This document shows positions 9,984-20,420 of a stretch of DNA of 64,000 nucleotides, one piece after another. The DNA comes from Semisulcospira habei (taxonomy: Eukaryota; Mollusca; Gastropoda; Semisulcospiridae): the NCBI GenBank assembly GCA_036245525.1, contig BTPG01000006.1:95822472-95886471 (forward strand), given 5' to 3'. The notes under the pieces are model-generated. The model saw only the letters and a program-made list of their open reading frames with translations. It searched no databases and had not been told where the DNA came from. The position numbers and the translations under genes are program-made. The stretch's first letter is position 1, and each line of letters begins with the position of its first letter.

Positions 9984-10759
9984 AGTCCGCAATATCTGTT
10001 GTATAAATGTTTTAATAATAGACAAAGGGCTAACATCGAAATAGCTCAGGCGGTTAAACGTCGGAGCAGGAGAGCGAAGGGAATCGCCGGGTCGTGGGTT
10101 CGAATCCCGTCCCGGCCCCGGTAGCTGGACTCACAATCCAGGGGAAAAAAACGGATTTGTTCAATAGCATGTCCGTTGAAAGGTCCTGGTAAATCAAAGT
10201 GGCACAGTTGGAGTGCGCCTGAGTTGATCAGTGTTCAGGTCGTACTCCATAGGCAATAGATTTCCCTGTCCCCCATAACCCGCCCGTCAGGGCCGTCCAT
10301 GATCACCTCGGTGCTGTGGACGTTAAACCCGAACTAACCAAAGGGCTAACATGAAATATGAAGTCTGAAACTGTTAAAACGAAAGACTTTTCTTATCTTC
10401 TCCCTTGTTCACAGGAGAGTTCCTTCCGTTACGCTCAAAAGGTCGTGGAAAAGGTGAGACAAGACGACAAACCCGTTGTATCGACCAATGTTAGCAACCA
10501 AAGCCCGCCATGGAGCATATCGCTTTCAGCAGAACCGGGCTTTCAGTCTCTAATGGTTTCATTTTAAAGACTGTACAATTTGCGCTCATCGGGCGCCTAT
10601 CGGGCGCAAATTGTACAGTCTTTGAAATGAAATCATAAGAGACAGAAAGCCCAGTTACGCTTCTGCAAAAAACGATCGGCTCATATGTTCAGGTTAGCAT
10701 TTTTGTCTATTATTAGAACATTTATAAAGCAGATATTGCGCACTATGAACCCTTTACTG
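9969..10759. mobile_element. F10 long foldback element, split by a SINE
   Basis: Outer ends CAGTAAAGGGTT (9969) and AACCCTTTACTG (ends 10759) are inverted. Inward, the arms still match: CGCAATATCTG with CAGATATTGCG, AATAATAGACAAA with TTTGTCTATTATT, and a strong inner palindrome centred near 10597 (AGACTGTACAATTTGCGC and its complement). The left arm carries the SINE-A insertion and a further 130 bp that the right arm lacks. A partial copy appears at 55846-55900 (CCCGTTGTATCG, CCCGCC-TGGAGCA). Confidence 0.7.
10043..10338 (+). mobile_element. SINE-A, tRNA-derived
   Basis: tRNA-like head with an A-box-like TAGCTCAGGCGGTTAAA (10042-10058) and a perfect B box GGTTCGAATCC (10097-10107), then a non-tRNA body ending GGACGTTAAACCC. 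It is flanked by near-identical target duplications, AAAGGGCTAACATCGAAAT (10024-10042) and AAAGGGCTAACATGAAAT (10340-10357). A second copy, reversed, lies at 62530-62690. A functional tRNA is unlikely, since no acceptor stem closes. Confidence 0.85.
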
Positions 10760-10761
10760 GG

Positions 10762-10956
10762 TTAACCCTTTTAGCCCCAAGCTCCCATTTCTCAAATGTT
10801 GGAGGTGTTGTCTAACGACTATGTACCAGTTGGATTGATCACGATAATTCAAGGGTAGTGCCAGATGAGTCTGGCGCCTTCAGGCGCCAAGCTCATCTGG
10901 CACTACCCTTGAATTATCATGATCAATCCATCTCCTGCTGCAGGTCCCGGGGTTAA
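10762..10956. mobile_element. F2 foldback element
   Basis: TTAA to TTAA, 195 bp. Hairpin arms meet at GGCGCCTTCAGGCGCC; both arms carry ATGAG in place of the usual ATTAG. Confidence 0.88.
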
Positions 10957-11214
10957 ATGGGTTCACTCAAAGTAAGGTCCAAAATATAAGAAACAGCTGG
11001 AGGTCATATCTGTCAGAGAGATCTCGAGACACAGATTCTCATGAGCCCCCGCTAGTACTGAAACTGAATACAGTCCCAACACTTCTTCAGAAGTCTACAC
11101 TACACTATTACTTCGTGTATAATAACACACTTCGGCTATAACCGCAGACAAAGTCAGGCCCCCTGGTGTTTTCTTATACGAAGTTTATTGTACACTATTA
11201 TATTGTGTGTCCGG

Positions 11215-11420
11215 AGGTCAAATACTATTTTAGATCAGTACAAGCGGACTAAAACGGTAAAGTGTGAGAAAGTAGGACAAAACGTTAAACGTTTAGGGCT
11301 TAACGTCTTTTGTCCACCACGAAGGCGATTTCAAAGACGGGGCACCGAAATAGGGTCTGAAGAAATTTTGACCCAAGCTGGATTCGAACCCGGGACCTTT
11401 CGAGCCACTCAGTGACCCAG
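11215..11420 (-). mobile_element. SINE-B, tRNA-derived
   Basis: On the minus strand: B box GGTTCGAATCC (complement of 11380-11390), GTCAAAA, CCTTCGTGGTGGACAAAAG, ACGTTAAGCCCTAAACG. The copy at 15830-15992 shares this order. The tRNA head appears shortened. Confidence 0.7.
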
Positions 11421-11642
11421 AAAGTAGGACAAGGCTGTGCACATAACGAAGCGTAAAATCTCTATATATGTTTCTGAAATCAGATTACTATTTGGAACAT
11501 ACTTAGACAAATTTAATCAGTAATCTCTGGAACAGTATCGCAAGGGTTATAACGTTCACTTCTGTGTTAACGAAATATAAATCATTGTATACAAGACTAT
11601 TTATATGTGTACAGGCTGAATATTGCATATTTCTACATTACC

Positions 11643-11853
11643 TTAACCCTTTTCATCCTGATACACCCATTGCTTGAAATAAATTTGACTGATAGTTCAA
11701 GGGTGCCAGGATAGCTTGGTATCTGAGGCGCCAAGCTATCCTGGCACCACCCTTGAACTAAAATGGTTGATCTATCTCCTAATCTGTAATGTAGACTTCA
11801 TAGGACAATAAGCATTTTTTTTAAAAAATCAGCCTCAGGATGCAATGGGTTAA
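11643..11853. mobile_element. F2 foldback element
   Basis: TTAACCCTTTTCATCCTGA at the left and GCAATGGG-TTAA at the right, 211 bp. Both arms carry CAGGATAGC/GCTATCCTG where the family has CAGAATAGC. Confidence 0.85.
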
Positions 11854-11940
11854 ACAACCAGCGAGAACAGATAACTGTGAAATTCTGCCAGATATGCACG
11901 GTTTCAGTTTTCACTTCCCTATGTAATGAAACAAACAATC

Positions 11941-12342
11941 TTAACCCTTTCAGCGCCAACACCCTACAGCAGGAGATTGATTGACCATGATAATTCAAGG
12001 GTAGTGCCAGATTACCTTGGCGCCTTCAGGCGCCAAGCTAAACTGGCACTGCCCCTGAATTTTCATGGTCAATCCACGTCCTGCAAGCGATACATAGTCG
12101 TTAACTCATTCTACCCCAGACACTGACACCACAGCAGGATAAGGATCCACCATGATAGTTCAAGGGTGATGCCATATTCTGGCATCACCCTTGAACTATC
12201 ATGGTCGATCTGTGTCCTGCACTGCAATGCAGTCTTGAGAGGACAGGGGGCAAAATTTAAGGATTTTGGTGTTGGGGTAGAATGAGTTAAGTAACACTTC
12301 CAAAATTCGGGAAATGCGCCCATGGCGCTAAAAGGGTTAACA
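11941..12342. mobile_element. F2 element interrupted by another F2
   Basis: Left part with full hairpin at 11941-12100; the right end resumes at 12291 (GTAACACTTCCAAAATTCGG) and finishes GGCGCTAAAAGGG-TTAA (12339-12342). An uninterrupted relative at 50148-50309 shows the expected continuous sequence GTCGTTATGTAACACTTCC. Confidence 0.85.
12101..12290. mobile_element. F2 element nested in another F2
   Basis: Perfect 17-bp inverted ends TTAACTCATTCTACCCC / GGGGTAGAATGAGTTAA. Removing the insert and one TTAA restores the host element, so TTAA is the target-site duplication. Confidence 0.9.
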
Positions 12343-12545
12343 GGGAGCAAAACCCGAATGCAATGCGGGGCCTCATGAGGATCTATGCCTCTTGCAGACG
12401 CGCGTCGATTGTTTCTTGTAGCAGCCACTTTTTAGTGTCAGTGGGCTGCCGGGGCCCATGAAACTCTATGCCTCCTGCTGAGACGCGCATAGAGTCTCTT
12501 ATCCGTCCGGTATTAAGGTAAGCGCACTGAGCATCTATGCGCATC
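12343..12545. mobile_element. F1 fragments
   Basis: Two right half-hairpins (12364-12398 and 12444-12480), each ending CTCTTGC- or CTCCTGC-like, without left arms. Confidence 0.55.
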
Positions 12546-12866
12546 TATGTCCATTGTAGATGGGATTTCTTTCATCACTTTAGGATTAGGGTCACCAGGA
12601 CCGGCCCGAGCGACCCTGCAGACGGCCTTCTTGTAATTACCGTCCCTTTTGTGACTTTCCAGCCAGTGAAGAACAAAGACGGTCTAACGGGATAATCATC
12701 CGTGCTTTTCATCAAAGTCAGACGGCAACCCCGGCAAGGACCCAAGCTTGTTTGTAGTTGGACAGTTACCGACGCTGCGGAATCGCACTGTACAGATTCA
12801 GAGCTCTAGCCTCTCCCTGTGAAACTTGTGTAGTTTTTACGAGTCACTTGATCGAGCACCTTTTAG
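12546..12866. other. Nothing recognised
   Basis: No repeat family or coding signal seen. Confidence 0.4.
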
Positions 12867-12975
12867 TCTAACCCATTGGCTGTCGGCCGGTATCGCCGGT
12901 TCAGTTTTGTCGCGATGACGTGATTCCTGCAGGAATCATCGCAACAAAAACCGCTACCGACATCCAAAGGGTTAA
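12867..12975. mobile_element. F4 foldback element
   Basis: Palindrome centred on ATTCCTGCAGGAAT; the right end CCAAAGGG-TTAA is intact, the left end is CTAACCCATTGG. Confidence 0.8.
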
Positions 12976-13363
12976 ACCATCAGCAAAAGAGTGATCAGCG
13001 ATCGAGTGATTGCAATCGTCACCTTTATTTTAAGCTCTGAGAGACAAAAAGAAATTTTCTTCAGTTTCCATAGACAACTCTGCGAGTGACACTGTTTTAC
13101 AGTCCTCACTCCTCAGCGACCCAATAAAAAGCAAGCACGCTAGTGCTGTCCGGATGTCTATCACACGTATCGCAGCTCTCCAACAAGCGCGCATAAACAC
13201 AAAAATACTGTATACAGTAGCAGACTTTAGATCCGCTGTAATACAATACAGCGATCTTTTCACCTCGGCAGCAAGCAATGAAATGAAGCGTGAGCATTGC
13301 TGTGTGCCGGTTTACTACGTCGCTGGGGACTGTGAAACTTGCAGAGTTGACTGTGTGAAGTGT
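12976..13363. other. Nothing recognised
   Basis: Both-strand short open frames overlap here but show no known domain. Confidence 0.4.
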
Positions 13364-13563
13364 GTAAACTCATTTAGCCCGCGCACGTATTTCCCAATTT
13401 TTGGAGGCGTCATCTAACGACTATGCATCTGTTGCAGGCGATGGATGGACCATGATAATTCAAGGATAGTGCCAGATTAGCTGTCTGCGCCAAGCTAATC
13501 TAGCACTACCCTTGAATTATCATGGTCAATTCATCTCCTGCTGTACTGAGTGCGTCAGAGTTG
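13364..13563. mobile_element. F2 foldback element
   Basis: Hairpin 13445-13530 with flanking AGGCGATGGATGGACC and TCATCTCCTGC; the terminal TTAA sites have decayed. Confidence 0.75.
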
Positions 13564-13859
13564 AACAGGTAATTTTCGCTTTGCATCTCAGGTAACGACT
13601 GGGATCCATCGCTGTGTGGTCATTTTTTCGCTGTGGGTGTAGAGTAAAACGTTCTCGAACAGGAATCTCTGTAATTCAGGGAAAAAAATTGGCTTCTCAG
13701 TGATTCAGATCATTAGAACAGCAGACCTTTCAAACATTTTTTTTTCTGTAATAATTTTTTGTGCACCCAATGATAATACAGTTATGTACTCAGAAGCACT
13801 AATATCTTGTTAATTAACGAAGCAGCTTTTGTTGAGGACTGCATTACAGTTCAGGAGAC

Positions 13860-13994
13860 AGATCGACCATGATAGTTCAAGGGTGGTGCCAGAATAGCTT
13901 AGCGCCTATAGGCGCCAAGCTATTCTGGCACCACTCTTGAACTATCAAGCTCAATCCATATCTTGCTGTGGTGTGTCGGGACTGAATCAGTTAA
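13860..13994. mobile_element. F2 foldback element (right part clear)
   Basis: Hairpin 13868-13950 around GCCTATAGGC and end CTGAATCAG-TTAA (13991-13994). The left terminus is not identifiable. Confidence 0.75.
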
Positions 13995-14248
13995 TATAAG
14001 AACAGATGTTTGTACGTAAGTTTCATTATAGTTGTAATATATTTACTTTAAGACTGTTACTTATTGATGTGTAGATGCTATTGTTCGTTACTGAGCCTGT
14101 CGGACCAATTTATGTGCCCCTAGCCCGATGCATTAAGGTTTCATTTGACTTCGACTTCAACATGAACCCTTACTTTGACTTCTCACTGAGGGTAAGCAAT
14201 TATTTACCCTTCTGGTTGCCTGTCGCCTTTTCTTCAGTTTAGTGCTGT

Positions 14249-14431
14249 AACCCCTTAGCCGTCAGTGGACGCCGACTGTGTTTCTGAACTCTTTGTTAAG
14301 TCAACCCCAGCCGTCTCAGGAACATGTATTGAATTTTTTTTTGCACGCAAGCGGCACAGATCCACATGGGCCCCCCCGCAGGCTTTTGCAGCTGGATGGT
14401 GTTCATGTATTCTCGGCAGTGAAGTGGTTAA
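14249..14431 (-). mobile_element. F1 element, reversed, hairpin decayed
   Basis: Family ends (CCCCTTAGCCGTCAGTGGACG; CGGCAGTGAAGTGG-TTAA) with only a partial left arm near 14348-14380. Confidence 0.65.
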
Positions 14432-14713
14432 AATTCATTTAGCTCCGACGCACAACAGCAGGAAATGGAACGAGCATGATACTTCAAGGGTAGTGCCAGA
14501 TTAGCCTGGCGCCGTCAGTATCTATCATGGTCGAAACGTCTCCTGAAACTGGTAGTCGTTATGTGACGTCTATAAGCATGATACTTCAAGGGTAGTGCCA
14601 GATTAGCCTGGCGCCGTCAGAATCTATCATGGTCGAAACGTCTCCTGAAACTGGTACACAGTCGTTATGTAACATCTATAAAACTTTTCGAAATGCGGCT
14701 TCGGGATTAAAAT
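14432..14713. mobile_element. F2 element with internal duplication
   Basis: A segment of about 100 bp (AGCATGATACTTCAAGGG to ACGTCTCCTGAAACTGGTA) is present twice in tandem at about 14476-14573 and 14576-14660. Right hairpin arms are missing in both. Confidence 0.75.
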
Positions 14714-14962
14714 GGTTAAACTGTGTCCAGATCGAACCATTTCCAAGTACTTCACAGCAAACTGAGTTAATCAATAGGCCTTCAAACACTAAGACCATGA
14801 GAGCTCAAACGCGGTGTCAGACTAGCAACACGATACTAGACTCTCCAACTATAACTAGAAACACTGAACTTCAGTCTCATCATTCTTTGAAAAATCTGCG
14901 CCAAATTTAAACATTGGGGCAGACTTGTTTCTTTTTAAAAAATGGTGACATTAATTACGAAT

Positions 14963-15165
14963 TTTACCCCTTCACTACCGGGATAAACTAAACAAGACAC
15001 AAGTGCAAGAGGAATAGATCCTCATGAGTCCCCGCAATTGCCGGGGCTCATGAGGATCTATGCCTCTTGCTGGAACCACTTTGTATCCATGTTCCTTTGA
15101 CGGCTGGGGATCTTCGACCTTGACTTTACAATGATTTCAAAAACACAAGCTGCGTCCACTGGCCG
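14963..15165 (+). mobile_element. F1 foldback element
   Basis: CCCCTTCACTACC start, hairpin 15004-15070, then the family flank ACCACTTTGTATCCATGTTC and GCTGCGTCCACTGGC. Confidence 0.8.
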
Positions 15166-15721
15166 GGAGGGGAGGAAACTTGTAGTTATCTCAGACTCAA
15201 CTTGCACCTGACGGATCGCGTGAACGGAAACGCGTTGCCATAAGGCCACGGAACACAGTGCCGTTTCCGTACTGTCCAGTCTCTTAGCCATAGTCAGTCC
15301 CAGGCATCCCCTAATTATTTCAATCCCCTAAAAACACTAGCGCCCACCAGCTGCACATTTGCCATGCACAAAATAACCACAAAAAACCCCAGCACATTGA
15401 CTGTCTCATTTCTTGACTATGAACCTGATTCCTTACCAACCCCATACCCAAGCACAGCTGAAATCAGCGTGCCCCTCAAATCACTACGTCAACCGCAACT
15501 CAACATAGGCCCACAATTGTCCACTGTATAAGCTCAGGATGGTATGAATCAAAGCACCAAACAACGGTGTCTCCTCTCAGCTAACCAAACATTTCCAGCA
15601 AATTCCAACATTCAGCCCTACTACAAATTTTCAAACAAGGCAAAAATTATTTTTAAAAACACCGTTCCTCTTACTGCCTCAACTGCCTAATTTAAATATA
15701 TAACACGTGACCATAAAGCGA
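15166..15721. other. Nothing recognised
   Basis: AC-rich, G-poor plus strand from about 15300 to 15660; no family or coding signal. Confidence 0.4.
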
Positions 15722-15812
15722 GTACATGTATACTAAAGAGCAAAAGAAATGCGACATTTTTGGAATCATCATGGGAAACGCTTTTGTGTCGGTATATATT
15801 TCTTACAAATGC
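15722..15812. mobile_element. F9 repeat copy
   Basis: TATACTAAAGAGCAAAAGAAATGC followed by GACATTTTTGGAATCATC and GGAAACGCTTTTGTGTCGG: one arm of the family seen complete near 36909-37110. Confidence 0.7.
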
Positions 15813-15829
15813 TGCTTCGAGAATCTCAA

Positions 15830-15992
15830 CAGGCGATCGAGCTGGGAAGCTCAGATTCGACACTTGGTCGAATGGTCACGGATTCGAACCCAGCTGGGGG
15901 TCAAAAATAGTTCAGACTCTTTTCGTTGCCCCGGCCGTCTTTACACCACCTTCGTGGCGGACAAAAGACGTTCAGCCTTAAACGTTTAACAT
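15830..15992 (+). mobile_element. SINE-B, tRNA-derived
   Basis: B-box-like GGATTCGAACC (15880-15890), CAGCTGGGGGTCAAAA, CCTTCGTGGCGGACAAAAG, then ACGTTCAGCC and AAACGTTTAAC. Same order as the reversed copy at 11215-11420. An A box is not clear. Confidence 0.7.
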
Positions 15993-16138
15993 TTTCAGCG
16001 CCTCGTTAGGACTCGGCTGCAGCTATCGTCAAGAAAACTGGTGTGACATCTCGACGTAAGCTTGTAGTTGGCCAATTACGAGGGGCCTTCCAGAGCCTGA
16101 CCAGATGAAAACGCATCTTGTACATTTCACTTCCATCG

Positions 16139-16258
16139 TCAACAGCGGGAGATGGATGGACCTTGGTAGCTGAAAGGTGTTACCGTGTTACTTGCATGCG
16201 CGTAACGAATGAGTCCAAGGGTAGTGCCTGATCAGAACCATTGGTCGACCATGACGGC
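16139..16258. mobile_element. F2 fragment
   Basis: GGGAGATGGATGGACC and CAAGGGTAGTGCCTGATC arms only. Confidence 0.5.
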
Positions 16259-16338
16259 TTAATTGATTCGAGACGTGCCGCCTCCGATTACGCGGCATAA
16301 GCCGCATATCCGGAGGCGACACGTCTCGAATGAGTTAA
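16259..16338. mobile_element. F3 palindromic element
   Basis: 80 bp, TTAA to TTAA, almost all of it two arms meeting at GGCATAAGCC. Confidence 0.9.
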
Positions 16339-16343
16339 CCCGT

Positions 16344-16530
16344 TTAACCCAAAGTGTGGCTGTGTCACCGAACGACTATGTAGCAGTTGCAAGAGATGGA
16401 TCGACCATGCTAAATCAAAGCTATGCCAGATTAGCTCGGCCCCTTCCGGCGCCAAGCTAATCTGGCACTACATTTGAATTATCATGGTTGATCCATCTCC
16501 GTCTGTAGTGCCTCAGGAATGAATGTGTAA
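16344..16530. mobile_element. F2 foldback element
   Basis: Starts TTAACCCAAAG five bases after the preceding F3; hairpin 16400-16490; end decayed to GTGTAAA. Confidence 0.8.
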
Positions 16531-16872
16531 ATGGATAGTGATTGATCTGCTTGTGGCCTGTCAGGCCCCCAAGCTAATCAGGCACTGGCCTTTGAGTTAG
16601 TTCCTTCACCTTTGACCAGCGCCTTTTTCTGCCATTTGGTTCTTGCAGTGAAAGAGAACAAAATGGATTGTGCGTACGGTATTTGTAGGCTATGTTTAGC
16701 TCGAGATGACAAACATCAACTCTCTTACGACACGAACTTCAAGACAAGCCAAATACGTTGTCTGTCTCTGATGGGTGGACATAAAGCAAAAGTAGAAGTA
16801 CACCTCGGGTCTTTGCTCATAAAAGTACTCTCTCTGAGTAAAGGTAAGATTGGTAGCTGACCCGATCATTAC
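16531..16872. other. Nothing recognised
   Basis: A right-arm-like F2 fragment (CCAAGCTAATCAGGCAC at 16568) and an 82-codon frame (16612-16860) with no known domain. Confidence 0.4.
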
Positions 16873-17055
16873 CAATGACGCACACTGTGTTTTGGACTTC
16901 AGTGTAAATTCAACCCTCAAACATCCCTGCCGTGAAAGAAACAACGGGGCAAGAGGCATAGATCCTCATGAGCCCCCGCAATTGCGGGGGCCCATGATGA
17001 TCTATGCCTCTTGCAGTTTGGATCGTGTTCTTTTTTCTCTGCTCTCACAGGTAAA
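16873..17055 (-). mobile_element. F1 foldback element, reversed
   Basis: Hairpin 16949-17014 around CCCGCAATTGCGGG; flank ATCGTGTTCTTTTTTCTC follows. Confidence 0.8.
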
Positions 17056-17678
17056 AGAGGTCGAACGAACTTTTCTTTGGAACTTTTCTCATACAGACAT
17101 TAAAGGGGAATCTTGTAGAGTGCTATTACTGGCAGCCACCGGTACCGCAAACAGTACCTGCGGTTGCATGCCCAAGGAGGGGGGTAAATTTGAGGAGAAA
17201 ACTTTCGCGAAATGACCATTTGTACTAGACAACTACAAAACGTTTTCAATACAAATTCTCAAAATGTGAAAATCCATTGTACGGACATTTTTTTATTTCT
17301 TGTTTTTGCATGTATACAAATGATTTCTAGTATAATTTTTCAGTACACAAAAGTCAAGAGTGGGTATGTTTGTAGATGGGACATTTGTGCACTAAATTAC
17401 ACTTGGCCACACTTGCACGGAACGTATGTGTACACAACTTAAAGTTGTGAATGACTATATCGCGGGTTAAATAATATTCTAACGATTTTTAATTCTGTTT
17501 TAATCTTTTCTTATGAATAATCTATGAGCGTTACCATTTTTTAAAATGCTGCTCTAATTTGATTAAAATTGATTAATTTAATTTAATTTAATTTAACTTA
17601 ATTGTTAACAGACTGCTAAACAGCTGAAAATAAACATGATCAGATTTCATATTTATTCACTTCTAGGTGATTTTAGAC

Positions 17679-17680
<2 letters not shown>
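17056..17680. other. AT-rich, nothing recognised
   Basis: A short palindrome GCCACCGGTACCGC/ACAGTACCTGCGGT occurs near 17135-17165 and a TTTAA repeat near 17575-17600. Confidence 0.4.
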
Positions 17681-17681
<1 letters not shown>

Positions 17682-17738
<57 letters not shown>

Positions 17739-17776
17739 ATCACACGCACACAAACAAACAAACAAACAAACAAACA
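17682..17776 (+). repeat. (CA)n and (CAAA)n microsatellites
   Basis: CA to 17737, then a short mixed section and (AAAC)n at 17752-17774. Confidence 0.95.
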
Positions 17777-17809
17777 CACACTTGCGGAGGGCTCATCTGG
17801 GGTGATTTA

Positions 17810-17872
17810 ATGTGTGGCTGTCAGGAGCGGTTTCAAGATTCCATCGCGGCAAAAACCACTACCGACTGCTAA
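17810..17872. mobile_element. F4 element, degraded
   Basis: GTGGCTGTCAGGAGCGGTTT and CGGCAAAAACCACTACCGAC arms recognisable; centre reduced. Confidence 0.6.
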
Positions 17873-18103
17873 GTGCAAACTATACTTATTGCAGTGTCAT
17901 CATGATAAAGATCACTGGTGTCAGCTGCTAGATCTCTAGCATTCTATATCATCTGGAGCAGTAGAAGAAAGAACAAAGAGACCACAGAAAATCAGATCAC
18001 GCGCTCATAGTCTAGACATGTGTTTTCACCATGTGTTTCGATTTTTCAGCATCGGCCTTTTCCCCATCTATCATTGATCTGTGCATAAGTCTATCAAACT
18101 ATA

Positions 18104-18540
18104 CTGCGGTCCGTGGCGCAGTGGTTAAGGCGCCTGCCACCAATGCTAAAGGTGCGAGGTTCGATTACGGGTTCCGGCGTCGGATTTTTCTCCTCTAGTA
18201 AGTGTCACCGTTAATTCGGGCGGACCGTCGGGGGTTCTTTCTCCGGGTACTCCGGCTCTTCCTCCCCCTCCACTTTGGTATCAGTTTCAGTCCACTTAAT
18301 CAAATTTCAAATACAAACGATTTTGAATTTCCAAAAACTACAGTAGCTCGCTTGAGCTTGCCCTTAGCACCACGTGAAAGTTATGTGTTTACGTTCAGTG
18401 TGTGAGTGAATGCGCGTGATTCACGTGAGCGTGCTTGTTGGGTTCAGTTCGCGGCGGCGCTTTGAGCCGATTTTCAATTGGGATAAAGCGCCTATTTAAT
18501 GCGCTTATTATATTATTATTATTATTATTATTATTATTAC
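18104..18540 (+). mobile_element. SINE-C, tRNA head with L2-like tail
   Basis: A box TGGCGCAGTGGTTAAGG (18114-18130) and B-box-like GGTTCGATTAC (18158-18168). A body with CTCCGGGTACTCCGG follows. The 3' end GCGCTTTGAGC, GATAAAGCGC, TATTTAA and (ATT)n has the same layout as the end of Element 2, suggesting mobilisation by its RT. TACTGC-like words on both flanks may be the target duplication. Confidence 0.8.
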
Positions 18541-18609
18541 TGCTCAAAATAAGTTAAAAGCCCCCCTGAAAATGTTCATGATTTCAAATCATCAGAACTT
18601 TGTCACATG

Positions 18610-18689
18610 TTAACTCATTCGAGACGTGCCGCCTCCGGATACACGGCTTATGCCGCGAATCCGGAGGCAGCACGTCTCGAATGAGTTAA
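18610..18689. mobile_element. F3 palindromic element
   Basis: 80 bp between TTAA sites; a few unpaired substitutions (ACACGGC opposite GCCGCGA). Confidence 0.9.
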
Positions 18690-18835
18690 GATTTTGTCTT
18701 GGAACTTTAGACCGTAGACTACCACTGTTGGATTATGTGAAACCATGAGCATTTTTCTGGGTGGCCCCCACACCCATCACATCATGAGACTGATTTGTTT
18801 AAAATTGCTTATTGTCCTATGGAAGGCTATATTAC

Positions 18836-18948
18836 AGATTAGGAGAAAGATCAACCAATTTAGTTCAAGGGTGGTGCCAGAATAGCTTGGCGCCACAGTC
18901 AAATTAATTTCGAGCAGTAGTGTATCCGCATGAAAAGTGTTAACATAT
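18836..18948. mobile_element. F2 half element
   Basis: Left arm only, ending at GGCGCCACAG; a TTAA closes a remnant end AAAAGTG-TTAA. Confidence 0.6.
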
Positions 18949-19347
18949 TGTGAGTAGTTTATATGAACGATAGACGTATGACCTATGACAAACGAAAGAA
19001 AAGGCTAACGCTGTAAAATAACATGCATTTGTGACAAACGTCATGTTGGACCGTGATTCATGTATCAGTTATCCTCCTTCAAAATCAGAATTTACAATAA
19101 TGTTGGCAAGCTGTCATGTGACATCACGACATTTCGTTTATTGTGCCAAGAACAAGAGAAAATCAGACATTTTACTTGCAGCAACCCACAGGAGACAAAA
19201 ACGATTGCAAAAACAGCAGACATTTGACAGAGGAGCTGACAGAAATAATTATTTCCCGGAGTAGTATTGCATTTTTCCTGTACATGTACCGCACAAAGGA
19301 CAACATTACTATTCTTTTTTAAAGCTGTTCTCTGCACTTCATATAAT
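18949..19347. other. Nothing recognised
   Basis: Overlapping short frames on both strands without known domains. Confidence 0.4.
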
Positions 19348-19762
19348 TTAACCCCTTCCCTGCGAATGGACGCAGATTGTGTTCTTGAAAACCATTGTAT
19401 GTAAGTAACGTTACTTAAACCCCTTCACTTTCCGTGGACGTAGATTGTGTTCTTGAAAATCATTGTATGTAAGTAACGTTACTTAAACCCCTTCACTTTC
19501 CGTGGACGTAGATTGTATTCTTGAAAACCATTGTATGTAAGTAACGTTACTTAACCCCTTCACTTTCCGTGGACGCAGATTGTGTTTGGGAAATCATTGT
19601 AAACTCAACGTCAAGGATCGCTAGCCGTTCTCCGAACATAGATACAAAGTGGTTTCAGTAAGAGGCATAGATTCTTATGAGCACCCGCAAATACGGGGGC
19701 TCATGAGGGTCGATACCTCTTGCAGCTGGAAGGTGTTCAATTTATCTCGGCTGTCAGAGGTT
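19348..19762 (-). mobile_element. F1 element with amplified end
   Basis: The terminal part, TTAAACCCCTTCACTTTCC through GTATGTAAGTAACG, is repeated about 3.5 times (70-bp period, 19348-19600). A normal F1 hairpin follows at 19659-19724. Confidence 0.8.
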
Positions 19763-19809
19763 CGAGAAGGCCGAATGTACTATTTTCTTTGGCAGAGATT
19801 ACAGTTCAG

Positions 19810-20100
19810 GTTACGGTTCGTCCATTTTTGTTCAAGGGTGATGCCAGAATAGATTGATGCATTGTTATCAACTGAAGAGTACTCCATAATCGTATTTCAT
19901 AAGACAAATCGATCACGACAGTTCAAGAGTGGTGCCAGAATAAATCAGTGTCTCGTGGTCCTCTGAAGAATAATACTCCATAAATCGCACTTCATAAGAC
20001 AGATCGTTCAAGACAGTTCAAGGGTGGTGCCACAATAGCTTGCTGCCTAAATGCGCCAAACTGTCCTGGCACCATACTTGAACTAGCATGGTCGATAGAA
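19810..20100. mobile_element. F2 arms, partly tandem
   Basis: Three left arms (about 19828, 19919, 20019) separated by about 90 bp with shared TACTCCATAA and TTCATAAGACA words; only the last has a right arm. Confidence 0.7.
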
Positions 20101-20129
20101 TTATTATAGTGTGCAAACCCTGAACAGGC

Positions 20130-20210
20130 TTAACTCATTCGAGACGTGCAGCATACGGATACGCGACTTTCAGCCGCGTATCCGTATGCGGCACGTCTCA
20201 AATGAGTTAA
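20130..20210. mobile_element. F3 palindromic element
   Basis: TTAA-bounded; both arms carry CATACGGATACG instead of CCTCCGGATACG, preserving most pairs. Confidence 0.9.
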
Positions 20211-20284
20211 CTATAAGCCGGACTGATGGCCTCCGCTCTTCAGTGGTCAGTCCTCTTCCTTTGTCATTGACACACCTAACTGCA

Positions 20285-20420
20285 AGAAAGGTGCGAAGCC
20301 CATGAGGATCCATGCCTCTTGCTGACACCACCTGTAGTCACCAAACTATTCCAACACCACCGTGGAACTATCATGGCTGATTTCTCACTTGAACTGTGTT
20401 ATAGACTTCAAAGGATAGCG
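20285..20420. mobile_element. F1 and F2 end fragments
   Basis: F1 right half-hairpin (20290-20325) next to an F2 right arm (CACCACCGTGGAACTATCATGG split at about 20355). Confidence 0.5.

Noticed and set aside
10043..10110. tRNA gene
   Set aside because: A and B boxes are present, but no closing acceptor stem is seen and the sequence continues into a SINE body with target duplications.
18104..18175. tRNA gene
   Set aside because: Same reasoning: it is the head of SINE-C, and the B box is imperfect.
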